A stretch of 64,000 nt of DNA from Aquimarina muelleri DSM 19832 (GTDB lineage: Bacteria; Bacteroidota; Bacteroidia; Flavobacteriales; Flavobacteriaceae). Below, piece after piece: positions 26,115 to 35,876 of the stretch. The stretch is from NCBI RefSeq assembly GCF_000430665.1, contig NZ_AUML01000032.1, positions 1 through 64,000 of the forward strand, read 5' to 3'. The notes beneath the pieces are model-generated. The model did not search any database, was not told where the DNA came from, and saw only the letters and a program-made list of their open reading frames with translations. Position 1 is the first letter of the stretch. Every line of letters begins with the position of its first letter. The translations under genes were made by a program, and so were the position numbers.

Positions 26115-26771
26115 TTAATAGCGTTTTTTACCTCTATTATTGCTTCGGTAATTTTTTTTAGCACCGCTATTACTACTAGTATTATGTTTTTTCTTTTTAC
26201 CTCTCATCAAATTTGTAGAATCTGTAAGATCTTCATCACTCCCCTTCAAATTTATTTTCCCATCACTCAATTCATAAAGGTGATTAAATATTGCACTATC
26301 TTCAACCGTATCTTTATTCCAGTTCAGGTAGCATTTTTTCATATGATTAGCAATAGTTAAAGTAAGAGCATTTTTTAGATCTCCATCTTCCCAACTATTT
26401 GCCACATCAATCATCCTTTTAATATTATTACCATAAAAACGATATTTTGGAAAATTTTGAGGATAATCTAATGGTTCTGGTCTTTCTTGTAATTTTTCTT
26501 TAGTCAACACTGGAAAAGGAGTATCTACATCTAATTTAAAATCACTCATTATAAATAATTGATCCCATAATTTATGTTGAAACTCTGGCACATCACGAAG
26601 ATGAGGCTGTAAATTACCCATTACCGCTATAATTGACTTAGCAACTTTATTTCGTTCTTCCCTATTTTCTATAGCTACCGTATGGTTAATCATTTTTTGT
26701 AAATGACGACCATATTCTGGAATAATAAGCTTTTCGCGCTCAGTGTTGTATTCTATATTATATATATCCAT
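26115..26771 (-). CDS. DUF4290 protein
   Basis: The 218-residue product matches DUF4290 by its start (YNIEYNTEREKLIIPEYGRHLQKMI) and middle (HKLWDQLFIMSDFKLDVDTPFP, NWEDGDLKNALTLTIANHMKKCYLNWN). The last ~40 residues are a basic Ser/Asn/Lys/Arg disordered tail. This Bacteroidota-specific family is of unknown function and usually lies upstream of murA as here, so a cell-wall link is plausible. It is cytoplasmic and probably the first gene of the murA operon. Confidence 0.85.
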   Translation of the reverse strand: MDIYNIEYNTEREKLIIPEYGRHLQKMINHTVAIENREERNKVAKSIIAVMGNLQPHLRDVPEFQHKLWDQLFIMSDFKLDVDTPFPVLTKEKLQERPEPLDYPQNFPKYRFYGNNIKRMIDVANSWEDGDLKNALTLTIANHMKKCYLNWNKDTVEDSAIFNHLYELSDGKINLKGSDEDLTDSTNLMRGKKKKHNTSSNSGAKKNYRSNNRGKKRY

Positions 26772-27057
26772 AAAATGTATGTAAAAATTGTGTAGAAATA
26801 GCTTTAAATATCAACATGTATAGTGCTGCCAATATGAGTTTTTGAAGGGTATTTATAAGTATTTTGTTTATAAACTTCTATAGGTTCTCTTCGGCAATTG
26901 ATTATTTTATTAAACTATTCTATAATTTGTTGCGCAAAATACTAAAATAAAATAAGTATGCAGTGTGATTACTAAATTTATTTACTCATGAAAATAATTT
27001 TAGTGTTTTTTTGATTTTGCAATCTCGTTTTTATAGAAGTAATTCTATTTTTTGGTG

Positions 27058-27351
27058 CTATAAAGAGATTACACCTTCAACTTTAGAAATAACTTCTTTA
27101 TACTTTATAATTACATGATCTGGATTCTTCATTCGCACATTTATAGATAAACTGGTATACTTCCCGTTTTTAGATTTTTTAGTGGTTATTACTGCTCCAA
27201 GGTTATCAAAAATTGTTTCAATTTGGTTTATTTTACCAGTATCGGTAGGTACAATAAATTTATATAAATATGTAGCAGGCCAAAGTGCTGTATCTGCTAA
27301 TTGTGTTTTAAGTTTTTTATAAAATTCCTCTTGGTCTTTCATTTCATCCAT
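27058..27351 (-). CDS. DUF493 (YbeD-like) protein
   Basis: The 97-residue product has the DUF493 ferredoxin-like layout: EEFYKKLKTQLADTALWPATYLYKFIVPTD, GAVITTKKSKNGKYTSLSINVRM and a closing VISKVEGVISL. E. coli YbeD is a small ACT-like protein of unclear role. The internal start (MDEMKDQ) is preferred, because upstream codons give hydrophobic residues not found in the family. It lies 57 bases downstream of the cytidylyltransferase gene. Confidence 0.8.
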   Translation of the reverse strand: MDEMKDQEEFYKKLKTQLADTALWPATYLYKFIVPTDTGKINQIETIFDNLGAVITTKKSKNGKYTSLSINVRMKNPDHVIIKYKEVISKVEGVISL

Positions 27352-27408
27352 AAATTCAAAATTTAGGTCAAAGATACAGTTTATGAAATACAAAATTAAA
27401 TACTTTTT

Positions 27409-28038
27409 TTAAGGATTATCATCTCCAGAAATCACTTTTAATAATGCTTCATACTCCTCTTTTGTATCTATATCTACGGCTTTGTCTAAAGCTGAAACCA
27501 CTCGTACTTTATTTCTATTTTGTTTAATAATATATCTTGCTCCAAAATCTTCTTGTAAATGCAATAAGTCATTAAAATGACTTGAAGGAATAATAGCTGG
27601 CACTCCTACTCTATTTTTTAAACCAGTAGCAACAAAAAAATCTGTATTCTGCTTATACTCTGCAATTAATCGATCCAAATGTTGACGATCTATTAAAGGC
27701 TGATCTATTAATGAAATTAACACAGCATCATATAGCAAATTATCTTTTTCTACTATTTCTTTTATACCAAAATTTATAGAAGAACCTATTCCTGATTGCC
27801 AGTTCGTATTATGAATTACAGTTACTGGAAAATGGCGTATTTCATTATAAATCAGTTTATAATTCGCTCCTAAAACAACATAAACAGATGCTTGTTGTAA
27901 GGTTATTGCTTGTTCTATAGAATGTCCAATTAACGTTGTTTTTTTCCAAGGCAATAGTTGCTTTGGACTCCCCATTCTACTTGAAGCGCCTGCTGCCAGA
28001 ATAAGGATAGCTATTTTAGGGTTTGACTGTAGTTGCAT
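27409..28038 (-). CDS. MobA-like NTP transferase (molybdenum cofactor nucleotidyltransferase)
   Basis: The 209-residue protein has the nucleotidyltransferase opening ILILAAGASSRMGSPKQLLPW and the ISLIDQPLI Asp motif. In its context (XdhC and molybdenum hydroxylase genes) it probably makes the cytosine or guanine dinucleotide form of the molybdenum cofactor (MocA/MobA type). Cytosine is more likely with xanthine-dehydrogenase-family enzymes. It overlaps xdhC by 23 bases, so the two are co-translated. Confidence 0.85.
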   Translation of the reverse strand: MQLQSNPKIAILILAAGASSRMGSPKQLLPWKKTTLIGHSIEQAITLQQASVYVVLGANYKLIYNEIRHFPVTVIHNTNWQSGIGSSINFGIKEIVEKDNLLYDAVLISLIDQPLIDRQHLDRLIAEYKQNTDFFVATGLKNRVGVPAIIPSSHFNDLLHLQEDFGARYIIKQNRNKVRVVSALDKAVDIDTKEEYEALLKVISGDDNP

Positions 28039-29071
28039 TCATCATTTTTTGATTAGAAATAGTGTGAATAGCTCCTTTTTTTTCTTGAAGCGGTATTGGG
28101 TTTTGATTTCTAATAACAGATAAAATTTCTGCTATAATTGAAATAGCTATTTCTTGAGGAGTTTCTGCTCCTAAATTTAACCCAGCAGGGCCATGTATAC
28201 TATCTATAAATGAATTTGGAACATCTGGAAAATATTCTATAAAGGCAGAAAGTATCTTTTCTCGCCGTTTTGCTGGGCCTAACAACCCTATGTAGGCTGG
28301 CATAGTATCTTTTATAGCTTGTAGATATAATAAATCTTTAGCAAAATTATGAGTCATTAATACAACCGCAGTTTGATCATCTAAACACCCAATATTTAAA
28401 TTTTCGGGAGTACTTAACAATACCTCTTGTGCTCCTGGAAAATCCTCTGGTTCTTTTGGGTTTTTAGGCGATCCAATTATGATAACTTCCCAACCTGTTG
28501 CACTAGCTAACTTACAAAGTTCTGCTGTATCATGTTCTACTCCTATAATAAATAATCGGAAACATGGTTGTATCTCTCGTTTAAAAACATCTAAAGCAGT
28601 ATTTGGTTGATTTATTTCTGAAAAAGAAAATTGATTTCCGTTTTTAAACTTAATAACAGATCCCATCATTAAAGAATTGCTTTCAGTTTTTGAATACCAA
28701 GAATTAATTTCAAAAGGTATTCTTAATGTTAAATGTTTTTGTATTTCTGCAATAATATTAATATTCGCTTCTAGTTTTTCAATTAAAATATATAAGACTC
28801 CCTCACAACCTAAACGATATTTACCATCATAAGTCATTATTTTTGGTTTTCCAGATACAAAAACAGATTGTGCTTGTCGTAATACTTCTTTCTCTACACA
28901 ACCACCACTTACTGCTCCTGTTACCTTTCCATTTTGCAGTATTAACATTCCTACCCCTGGTCTTCTATAAGAAGACCCTTCTACATCTACCACTGTAGCC
29001 ATAACAGCTGGTATTTCTAACTGTTTAGCTTTTTGATAACCTTCTATTATTTCTTTAAATTCATGCGTCAT
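28016..29071 (-). CDS. XdhC-family molybdenum cofactor insertion protein
   Basis: The 351-residue product shows the XdhC N-terminal domain (TVVDVEGSSYRRPGVGML, VSGGCVEKEVLRQA) and the C-terminal Rossmann-like domain (FIIGVEHDTAELCKLASATGWEVIII, YIGLLGPAKRREKIL). XdhC/CoxI proteins bind, sulfurate and deliver the cofactor to hydroxylases. The gene follows the Mo subunit by 7 bases, consistent with dedicated maturation. Confidence 0.9.
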   Translation of the reverse strand: MTHEFKEIIEGYQKAKQLEIPAVMATVVDVEGSSYRRPGVGMLILQNGKVTGAVSGGCVEKEVLRQAQSVFVSGKPKIMTYDGKYRLGCEGVLYILIEKLEANINIIAEIQKHLTLRIPFEINSWYSKTESNSLMMGSVIKFKNGNQFSFSEINQPNTALDVFKREIQPCFRLFIIGVEHDTAELCKLASATGWEVIIIGSPKNPKEPEDFPGAQEVLLSTPENLNIGCLDDQTAVVLMTHNFAKDLLYLQAIKDTMPAYIGLLGPAKRREKILSAFIEYFPDVPNSFIDSIHGPAGLNLGAETPQEIAISIIAEILSVIRNQNPIPLQEKKGAIHTISNQKMMNATTVKP

Positions 29072-29078
29072 AAAAATA

Positions 29079-31232
29079 CTATCCTAATGGTGCTTTATAA
29101 TTCATATTTTTAATAAATGGCTGCTTATATAAGCGAATTCCTTTTGCTGCTTTTATTGCATTGGCAACAGCTGCTCCTGCAGGAGGTAAAGTTGGCTCAC
29201 CCAATCCTGTTGGCGCTAAATTACTGTCTATAAAATGGGTTTCGACTACTGGGGTTTCATTTAATCGTATTAAACGATACGTATTAAAATTTTTATCCTG
29301 TGGCTCCCCTTCTTTAAAAGAAAAATCCCCATACATAGCATGACCCACTCCATCTATTATACCACCTTCTATTTGATTTTTAGCACCTAGTGGATTTACT
29401 ACTATACCGCAATCGACTACACATGTGATTTTTTTAACTACTGGTATATCATTCTCTAGTACAACATCTGCAACTTCAGCTACGTGCGTGTTATGGCAAT
29501 AATATACACTAAACCCTTGATATACTCCTTCTTTTGTTTTACCCCATCCAGATTTATCTACTGCTACTTTAATCACTTCCTCTAATCTTTCTGGCGAATA
29601 TTGAATCCTTTCGTCTGTAGTTCCTTTTACTTTTTGCAATAAATCTAGACGAAGTTGAATTCGATCTACCTCTAATAGCTCTGCTAGTTCATCAAAAAAA
29701 CTTTGCTCTGCAAAAGACAAAAAATTGGTATATGGTGCTCTCCAAGCTCCTGTAGTAATATTACTGGTATATTTTGCTACATCTACTTGGTAATTTTCTA
29801 TAGCTCCTGCTGGAAAAAAATTAGGAATCAACCCATACATATTGGAGTTTATCGAAGCTTCTTTAAGATGATACCCTGTAACATTACCATCTTTAACAGA
29901 GGCACTTATTTTATATTTTATAGCAGGTCTATATATCCCTGCAGACATATCATCTTCTCTAGAATAGACTACTTTTACTGGTTTTTGAGCTATTTTAGAT
30001 ATTTCTGCTGCTTCTAAAGCAAAATCTCCATAAAGGCGTCTTCCAAATCCACCTCCCATTCTGGTCATTTCTACAGAAACATCTTTTATATCTCTCTCTA
30101 ATAGCTCTGCAACTCTTCGTGCAGTTCCTTCTGGTGTTTGTACTGGTCCAACTAAACGAACTTTATTTTTTGTAACATCCGCAAAGAAATTCATTGGTTC
30201 CATACAATTATGCGGTAAAAATGGAGATTCATAAATCCTTTCAATTACTTGATCTGCCTCTGCAAAGGCTTTTTTTACATCTCCATCTGCACGCAGAGTT
30301 GTAAATTCTTTACCATCCAAAAGGTTTTTCAATATTTTATCATGCTCTTCTGTACTTTCTAATTTAGTATCTGAGGTCCAAGTGGCTTTTAGAGCTTTTT
30401 TAGCTTTCATTGCTGTCCATGTATCTTTTGCCAGAACAGCTACTTTATCTCCAAATTTAATTACATCTATTACTCCTTCAATTCCTTTTATATCTATAGC
30501 ATTACAATCCACTAATTTTTCACCAAAAGAGGGCGGTCTTAAAACACTTGCCACTACCATTCCTTCTTCTTTATAGTCCATTCCATAAAGAGGTTTTCCT
30601 GTAATAATTTTATCTATATCTATATTAGGGATATCTTTTCCTATAATCTTGAAATCTTTTGGATCTTTTAATACTATATTTTCAGGAATTTCCAAAACTG
30701 CTGCTTCTTTAACCACTTCTCCATATCCTAAGGTATCTCCTTTTGCATTGGTAATCACTCCCTCTTTTGTACTGCACTCTGAGGCACCTACTCCCCATTT
30801 TGCTGCAGCAGCATTAATCAACATTTGCCTTGCCGTTGCTCCTGTTTGTCTTAATGGTTCCCAACCTTGTCGAATAGACTGGCTTCCTCCTGCTACTTGT
30901 CTGACAAAGTTTTTGGTGTCTAATTCGCCTTGAACAACATGAACGTTATCCCAAGACACATCCAGTTCTTCTGCTATCAACATGGGCATAGAAGTTTTTA
31001 CTCCCTGCCCTATTTCTGGGTTTGGAGAGAAAATAGTTACCATTCCATTATCTGCTATCTTGATAAAAGCATTAAAATCATTAAAATTTAATTGAGAAAC
31101 ATCAACAGGTGGTACTACCTCTGGTTTACATGCCTGAAACAAGTTAAACCCAATTAACATTCCCCCACCAGCTAATACCGATGTTTTTAAAAAAGATCTT
31201 CTACTAAAAGAGGTTGAAATAGAATTTTTCAT
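29079..31232 (-). CDS. Periplasmic molybdenum hydroxylase large subunit (isoquinoline/aldehyde oxidoreductase type)
   Basis: The 717-residue molybdopterin subunit has a twin-arginine signal (SRRSFLKTSVLAGGGMLIGF) showing folded export to the periplasm. Cofactor motifs include RMGGGFGRRLYGDF, TGAWRAPYTN and a C-terminal PTGLGEPTLPPAGAA with the active-site Glu. The architecture fits IorB-type enzymes of the xanthine oxidase family, which hydroxylate N-heterocycles or oxidise aldehydes; the substrate is unknown. No heme domain is present, so electrons pass through the small [2Fe-2S] subunit. The large subunit follows that gene by 21 bases. Confidence 0.9.
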   Translation of the reverse strand: MKNSISTSFSRRSFLKTSVLAGGGMLIGFNLFQACKPEVVPPVDVSQLNFNDFNAFIKIADNGMVTIFSPNPEIGQGVKTSMPMLIAEELDVSWDNVHVVQGELDTKNFVRQVAGGSQSIRQGWEPLRQTGATARQMLINAAAAKWGVGASECSTKEGVITNAKGDTLGYGEVVKEAAVLEIPENIVLKDPKDFKIIGKDIPNIDIDKIITGKPLYGMDYKEEGMVVASVLRPPSFGEKLVDCNAIDIKGIEGVIDVIKFGDKVAVLAKDTWTAMKAKKALKATWTSDTKLESTEEHDKILKNLLDGKEFTTLRADGDVKKAFAEADQVIERIYESPFLPHNCMEPMNFFADVTKNKVRLVGPVQTPEGTARRVAELLERDIKDVSVEMTRMGGGFGRRLYGDFALEAAEISKIAQKPVKVVYSREDDMSAGIYRPAIKYKISASVKDGNVTGYHLKEASINSNMYGLIPNFFPAGAIENYQVDVAKYTSNITTGAWRAPYTNFLSFAEQSFFDELAELLEVDRIQLRLDLLQKVKGTTDERIQYSPERLEEVIKVAVDKSGWGKTKEGVYQGFSVYYCHNTHVAEVADVVLENDIPVVKKITCVVDCGIVVNPLGAKNQIEGGIIDGVGHAMYGDFSFKEGEPQDKNFNTYRLIRLNETPVVETHFIDSNLAPTGLGEPTLPPAGAAVANAIKAAKGIRLYKQPFIKNMNYKAPLG

Positions 31233-31253
31233 TTTATTTTCAATTTAATTGAA

Positions 31254-31715
31254 TTAACTCAATTTACTAGCGGCAAGTTCTACTGCCTTTTCTATCCTAT
31301 TATAAGAAGCACATCTACAAATATTACCACTCATAGCGTCTCTAATTTCTGTTTTATTAGGGTTTTTATTTTGACTTAAAAATGCAGTAGCAGACATTAT
31401 TTGTCCCGTTTGGCAATATCCGCATTGTGGTACATCGATTTCCTTCCACGCTTCCTGAACAGGGTGCAAAGTGTTTTTAGATAAGCCTTCTATCGTAGTG
31501 ATCTCCATGTCCTCTACCATAGAAACTTGTAGCAAACAACTTCTTGTAGCAGATCCATCTACATGTACAGTACAAGCACCACATTGACCTATTCCACAAC
31601 CATATTTTGTACCAACCATATCCAAATAATCTCTTAACACCCATAAAAGAGGAGTATCTTGTTCTGCTTTTATATTATAGGAGGTACCATTAATTTTTAA
31701 ATTATAAACAGGCAT
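31254..31715 (-). CDS. [2Fe-2S] small subunit of the molybdenum hydroxylase
   Basis: The 153-residue protein has two iron-sulfur modules: a plant-type cluster (CGIGQCGACTVHVDG and the upstream Cys) and a helical C-terminal one (CGYCQTGQIMSATAFL, then NICRCASYNRI). It matches IorA/CoxS proteins. It has no signal peptide and would be carried out with the Tat-bearing large subunit. It is the first gene of the operon, followed by the large subunit, XdhC and the cytidylyltransferase. Confidence 0.92.
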   Translation of the reverse strand: MPVYNLKINGTSYNIKAEQDTPLLWVLRDYLDMVGTKYGCGIGQCGACTVHVDGSATRSCLLQVSMVEDMEITTIEGLSKNTLHPVQEAWKEIDVPQCGYCQTGQIMSATAFLSQNKNPNKTEIRDAMSGNICRCASYNRIEKAVELAASKLS

Positions 31716-31892
31716 GATTTTTAACTTTAAGATTACACTTATTTAGTCTAAGTAAACAATTACAATAGCTATTTTTAAGAAAGTTACTAAAAAATCACTT
31801 TTATAATATAACTTTAACACAGCTTTATAGTTATAGCAATATGATTTTCATAATTCTTTTATAATTACGAAATTTGCCTTAAAATTATATCT

Positions 31893-32429
31893 TTGGCTAA
31901 TAAAAAAATTGTTATTATAGGAGGTCCTTCTACAGGAAAGACCACAATCATTAAACATCTTGAATTTATTGAAGAGATATGCCTTCATGAAATTTCAAGA
32001 CAGGTTACTCAGGAAGCGCAACAGCAAGGTATTGATCAATTATTTTTGAAAAACCCCTTATTGTTTAGTCAAAAACTCATAGAGGGTCGTATAAAACAAT
32101 ATACAGATGCTACTAAAATATCTGTATCCAGAATATTTTTTGACAGGGGTATTCCCGATGTAATTGCATATATGAATTATATTAATAAATCCTATCCATC
32201 AGAATTTATGGACGCATGTGAAAAGTATAAATATGATCATGTGTTTTTGCTCCCTCCTTGGGAAGATATACATAAAACAGATAATGAACGTTATGAAAGC
32301 TTTGATCAGGCACAACGTATACATCATCATCTTTATGAAGTATACAGCAATTTTGGATATCATTGTATAGAAGTTCCTTTTGGAAATGTCAAAGAACGTA
32401 GTGATTTTATATTACAAAACGTTTTATAA
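31893..32429 (+). CDS. AAA-family ATPase (AAA_28-like nucleotide-binding protein)
   Basis: The 178-residue P-loop protein has Walker A GGPSTGKTTIIKHL and the family motifs HEISRQVTQEAQQQG, FFDRGIPDVIAYMNY and DNERYESFDQAQRIHHHLYEVY. The last resembles ATPases next to RecQ in Bacteroidota. No ATG fits: TTG at 31893 is the only plausible start near the Walker A strand. The stop overlaps the recQ start by one base, so the two form an operon. Its role is unknown; a nucleotide-kinase-like activity is possible. Confidence 0.8.
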   Translation: MANKKIVIIGGPSTGKTTIIKHLEFIEEICLHEISRQVTQEAQQQGIDQLFLKNPLLFSQKLIEGRIKQYTDATKISVSRIFFDRGIPDVIAYMNYINKSYPSEFMDACEKYKYDHVFLLPPWEDIHKTDNERYESFDQAQRIHHHLYEVYSNFGYHCIEVPFGNVKERSDFILQNVL

Positions 32430-34327
32430 TGAATACCCCCTTACAAATATTACAGCACTATTGGAAACACACCTCTTTTAAACCTCTTCAGGAAGAGATT
32501 ATCAACCACATCCTAAAAGGAGAAGATACTTTTGCTCTATTACCAACTGGCGGGGGAAAATCAATATGTTTTCAGATTCCTGCTTTGTTAAAAGATGGGA
32601 TCTGTATAGTTATTTCTCCTTTAATAGCATTAATGGAAGATCAGGTAAAAAATCTACAACAAAAAAGCATCAAGGCTATCGCCCTAACCAGCGGTATTAA
32701 ATATTCTGAACTAGATACTCTTTTGGATAATTGTATATATGGAAATTATAAATTCTTATATCTTTCTCCTGAACGTTTACAGCAAAATATTGTACAAGAA
32801 CGTTTAAAAAAAATGAATATTAACTTAATTGCTATAGATGAAGCTCACTGTATTTCACAATGGGGAAGCGATTTTAGACCTTCTTATAAAAAAATAGAAA
32901 TTCTCAGGAAAATACATCCCTCTATACCTATGATTGCATTGACTGCTTCTGCTACTACAGAGGTTGTAGAGGATATTATTACTGAGTTAGATCTTTTTCA
33001 ACCAAAAATATGTAAACAATCTTTTTTTAGATCTAATCTTGGATACCGAGTAGAAAATGTGCTTGATAAAAATTATAAACTTATTCAAATTTTAAGCACC
33101 TACCCAGGGACTTCAATTGTTTATGTTAGAAATCGAAAATCTGCTGTAGAACTTAGTGATTTTCTTAACGCAAATGGATATAACGCCACATATTACCATG
33201 GAGGTGTAGATTCTGAAAAGAAAACCAAACGCTTTAACCAGTGGCTACAAGAAGACATAAGGGTAATGGTTGCTACAAGTGCTTTTGGAATGGGTATCGA
33301 CAAACCAAACGTTCGTACTGTAATCCACTACACTATTCCCGAGAGCATAGAAAGTTATTTTCAAGAAGCAGGAAGAGCAGGAAGAGACGGAAAAAAGTCC
33401 TTTGCTTTCCTATTAAAAAGTAAAAATGATAACCAACAACTAAATGATCAATTCATAAAAGTTTTACCAGACATAAGTATGGTAAAGTTAGTATATAGAA
33501 AACTTTGTAATTATTTTCGAATTTCTTATGGAGAAGGAGAACAGAGTATTCATGATTTTGAGTTTAATACATTTTGTAAAACCTACAATTTAAATACTTT
33601 AAAAACATATAATACTATTCAATTTTTGGATCGATGTGGAGTAATTAGGTTTACACAACGATTTACTAAAAAAAGTAGTATTCATATTACAACTACAGGA
33701 AATCAATTTTTAGACTTTTTAGAAAATAATAAAGAGTATGAACTAATAGCTAAAGCTATCTTAAGAACCTATGGAGGTATTTTTGATGAAGAGGTAGAGA
33801 TTAATTTACCACTTATTGCATCAAAAATCAATATCTCAGAATCAAAAATCATTACGGTTCTTAACGCATTAAAAGAATCCGAGTTATTAGAGTTTACTTA
33901 TAATATTGCTGATGCTGAAATTATTTTTTTAACACCTAGAGAAGATGATCATACTATAAATCGTATAAAACACCATTTGATAAAACAAAATACTTCTAAA
34001 ATTAAAAAGATAGAAGCTATTATAAAATTCACTGAAAATAATCAAGTTTGTAAAAGCAGACAATTACTTCATTATTTCGGAGAAAAAAAAACGGAAGATT
34101 GTGGTGTATGTAGCTTTTGTATTACTAATAAAATTAACTCTACTCCAATAGATTTAAATAAAGTACAGAGTGATATTTTAACGCTTTTAGCAATAAAAAA
34201 CTTATCTTCAAGAGATTTACTAGCACAATTACCATATTCTGAAAAACTAGTATTAAAAGTTTTACGAGAAATGAACACACATCAACTTATAAAGATTAAT
34301 CCCGATAATAACTATCAATTAGTATAG
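32429..34327 (+). CDS. recQ: RecQ-family ATP-dependent DNA helicase
   Basis: RecQ unwinds DNA 3' to 5' for recombinational repair. The helicase motifs are LLPTGGGKSICFQIPAL (I), DEAHCISQWGSDFRPSY (II/aromatic loop), LTASAT (III), FGMGIDKPNVRTVIHY and QEAGRAGRDG (VI). A winged-helix region and Cys-rich segment (EDCGVCSFC) follow. With 632 residues and no clear HRDC domain it is the short Bacteroidota type. It overlaps the ATPase gene by one base; fmt follows after five bases. Confidence 0.92.
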   Translation: MNTPLQILQHYWKHTSFKPLQEEIINHILKGEDTFALLPTGGGKSICFQIPALLKDGICIVISPLIALMEDQVKNLQQKSIKAIALTSGIKYSELDTLLDNCIYGNYKFLYLSPERLQQNIVQERLKKMNINLIAIDEAHCISQWGSDFRPSYKKIEILRKIHPSIPMIALTASATTEVVEDIITELDLFQPKICKQSFFRSNLGYRVENVLDKNYKLIQILSTYPGTSIVYVRNRKSAVELSDFLNANGYNATYYHGGVDSEKKTKRFNQWLQEDIRVMVATSAFGMGIDKPNVRTVIHYTIPESIESYFQEAGRAGRDGKKSFAFLLKSKNDNQQLNDQFIKVLPDISMVKLVYRKLCNYFRISYGEGEQSIHDFEFNTFCKTYNLNTLKTYNTIQFLDRCGVIRFTQRFTKKSSIHITTTGNQFLDFLENNKEYELIAKAILRTYGGIFDEEVEINLPLIASKINISESKIITVLNALKESELLEFTYNIADAEIIFLTPREDDHTINRIKHHLIKQNTSKIKKIEAIIKFTENNQVCKSRQLLHYFGEKKTEDCGVCSFCITNKINSTPIDLNKVQSDILTLLAIKNLSSRDLLAQLPYSEKLVLKVLREMNTHQLIKINPDNNYQLV

Positions 34328-34332
34328 AACCA

Positions 34333-35280
34333 ATGAGAGACTTAAGAATCCTGTTTATGGGTACGCCAGATTTTGCTGTCGAAACCTTGAAAACAATTAT
34401 AGAAAACAAATATAATGTTGTTGGTGTTATTACCGCACCAGACAAACCTGCGGGCAGAGGTAGAAAACTAAGAGCATCTGCAGTAAAAGAATATGCCGTT
34501 TCTAAAAACTTAAAAATTCTTCAGCCTACTAATCTTAAAGATGAAAAATTTATCGAAGAATTAGCTTCTCTAAAAGCAAATCTTAATATCGTTGTAGCTT
34601 TTAGAATGTTGCCAAAAGTAGTTTGGAATATGCCTAAATACGGTACTTTTAATTTACATGCATCTTTACTACCAGATTATCGAGGAGCAGCACCTATAAA
34701 CTGGGCAATCATTAATGGTGAGAAAAAAAGTGGTATTACTACTTTTTTTATTGACGAAAAAATAGATACTGGTAATGTTATATTTCAAAAAGAAGTTATT
34801 ATCGATAATGAAGATACTGCTGGTATATTACACGACAAACTCATGATAGATGGCGCTAAACTTGTTTTAGAAACTATAAAAGCTATAGAAAACGATTCTG
34901 TAAGTGTTAAACCTCAACCAAAAGAAAACACCTTTAAAACAGCTTATAAACTAAATAGAGAGAACACTAAAATTAATTGGAAAGAGGATATTAACATTAT
35001 CCATAATTTGATAAAAGGACTAAGCCCTTACCCTTCTGCTTGGTGTAATTTATACAATAAGGGCGTATTAGAAACTATAAAAATATATAATGCTCATCCT
35101 ATATTAGAAGTTCACAATTATGAAACAGGAAAAATCATTATTGAAGACTCTATCATAAAGGTTGCTGTACAAAATGGTTATATTTTAGTGGATAAACTTC
35201 AATTACCTGGAAAAAAAGCAATGGACTCTAAAGCTTTATTAAATGGGTATGATTTTTATAGAGATGCTAAAATGAGCTGA
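34333..35280 (+). CDS. fmt: Methionyl-tRNA formyltransferase
   Basis: Fmt adds a formyl group to initiator Met-tRNA. The 315 residues include the start RILFMGTPDFAVETLKTI, the folate loop ITAPDKPAGRG, NLHASLLPDYRGAAPI with the catalytic Asn/His/Asp set, and an OB-like C-terminal domain with the closing KALLNGYDF. It sits five bases after recQ, an order seen in many Bacteroidota. Confidence 0.95.
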   Translation: MRDLRILFMGTPDFAVETLKTIIENKYNVVGVITAPDKPAGRGRKLRASAVKEYAVSKNLKILQPTNLKDEKFIEELASLKANLNIVVAFRMLPKVVWNMPKYGTFNLHASLLPDYRGAAPINWAIINGEKKSGITTFFIDEKIDTGNVIFQKEVIIDNEDTAGILHDKLMIDGAKLVLETIKAIENDSVSVKPQPKENTFKTAYKLNRENTKINWKEDINIIHNLIKGLSPYPSAWCNLYNKGVLETIKIYNAHPILEVHNYETGKIIIEDSIIKVAVQNGYILVDKLQLPGKKAMDSKALLNGYDFYRDAKMS

Positions 35281-35382
35281 ACCCTATGTATAATAAGGCT
35301 TTAAAAATCTATATAAAACAACATTGGTTATTAACAATCGCATTGAGTTATCAACAAATCCCTGTATTTACTGGGCTAATCC

Positions 35383-35412
35383 TTGCATGAATCATAAATC
35401 CGTATAAATTTG
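35383..35412 (+). promoter_or_regulatory. Candidate promoter of the HU gene
   Basis: TTG (35383-35385) and TAAATTTG (35405-35412), 19 bases apart, match the Bacteroidota -33/-7 pattern. Transcription would start near 35419, about 50 bases before the HU start. Confidence 0.5.
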
Positions 35413-35467
35413 TAAAGCGTTTAACATAAAGATTGGTTTAACCAACAATTAATTTAAAAACAGAATT

Positions 35468-35740
35468 ATGAACAAAACAGAATTAATCGATGCAATGGCA
35501 GCTGATGCTGGAATTACTAAGGCAGCGGCTAAAAAAGCTTTAGAGTCTTTCTTAGGAAACGTTGAAGGTACTCTTAAAAAAGGAGGACGTGTTTCTTTGG
35601 TTGGATTTGGATCTTGGTCAGTATCAAAAAGAGCTGCAAGAGAAGGAAGAAACCCACAAACTGGTAAGACTATTAAAATCGCTGCTAAAAACGTTGTTAA
35701 GTTTAAGGCTGGTGCTGATTTATCAAGTTCAGTAAACTAA
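35468..35740 (+). CDS. HU-family DNA-binding protein
   Basis: The 90-residue nucleoid protein has the HU body (MNKTELIDAMAADAGITKAAAKKALESFL) and the DNA-binding arm segment REGRNPQTGKTIKI. It is more Ala/Lys rich than its neighbours, as expected for a highly expressed gene. It bends and compacts DNA. It has its own promoter and terminator. Confidence 0.95.
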   Translation: MNKTELIDAMAADAGITKAAAKKALESFLGNVEGTLKKGGRVSLVGFGSWSVSKRAAREGRNPQTGKTIKIAAKNVVKFKAGADLSSSVN

Positions 35741-35763
35741 TCAGTTCGTTTTCGATATTATTC

Positions 35764-35795
35764 AAAAAGCCTCCACAAATAAGGAGGCTTTTTTT
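35764..35795 (+). terminator. Intrinsic terminator of the HU gene
   Basis: AAAAAGCCTCC pairs with GGAGGCTTTTT around ACAAATAA, with a run of T after. It lies 24 bases past the stop. Confidence 0.9.
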
Positions 35796-35876
35796 ATGCT
35801 TTTGTTTAAAAAATGCTTTTACAGCTTTGATTTTTAGAAATAATTATTTAGATTTAAGATAACCAAAATTCCCAAT

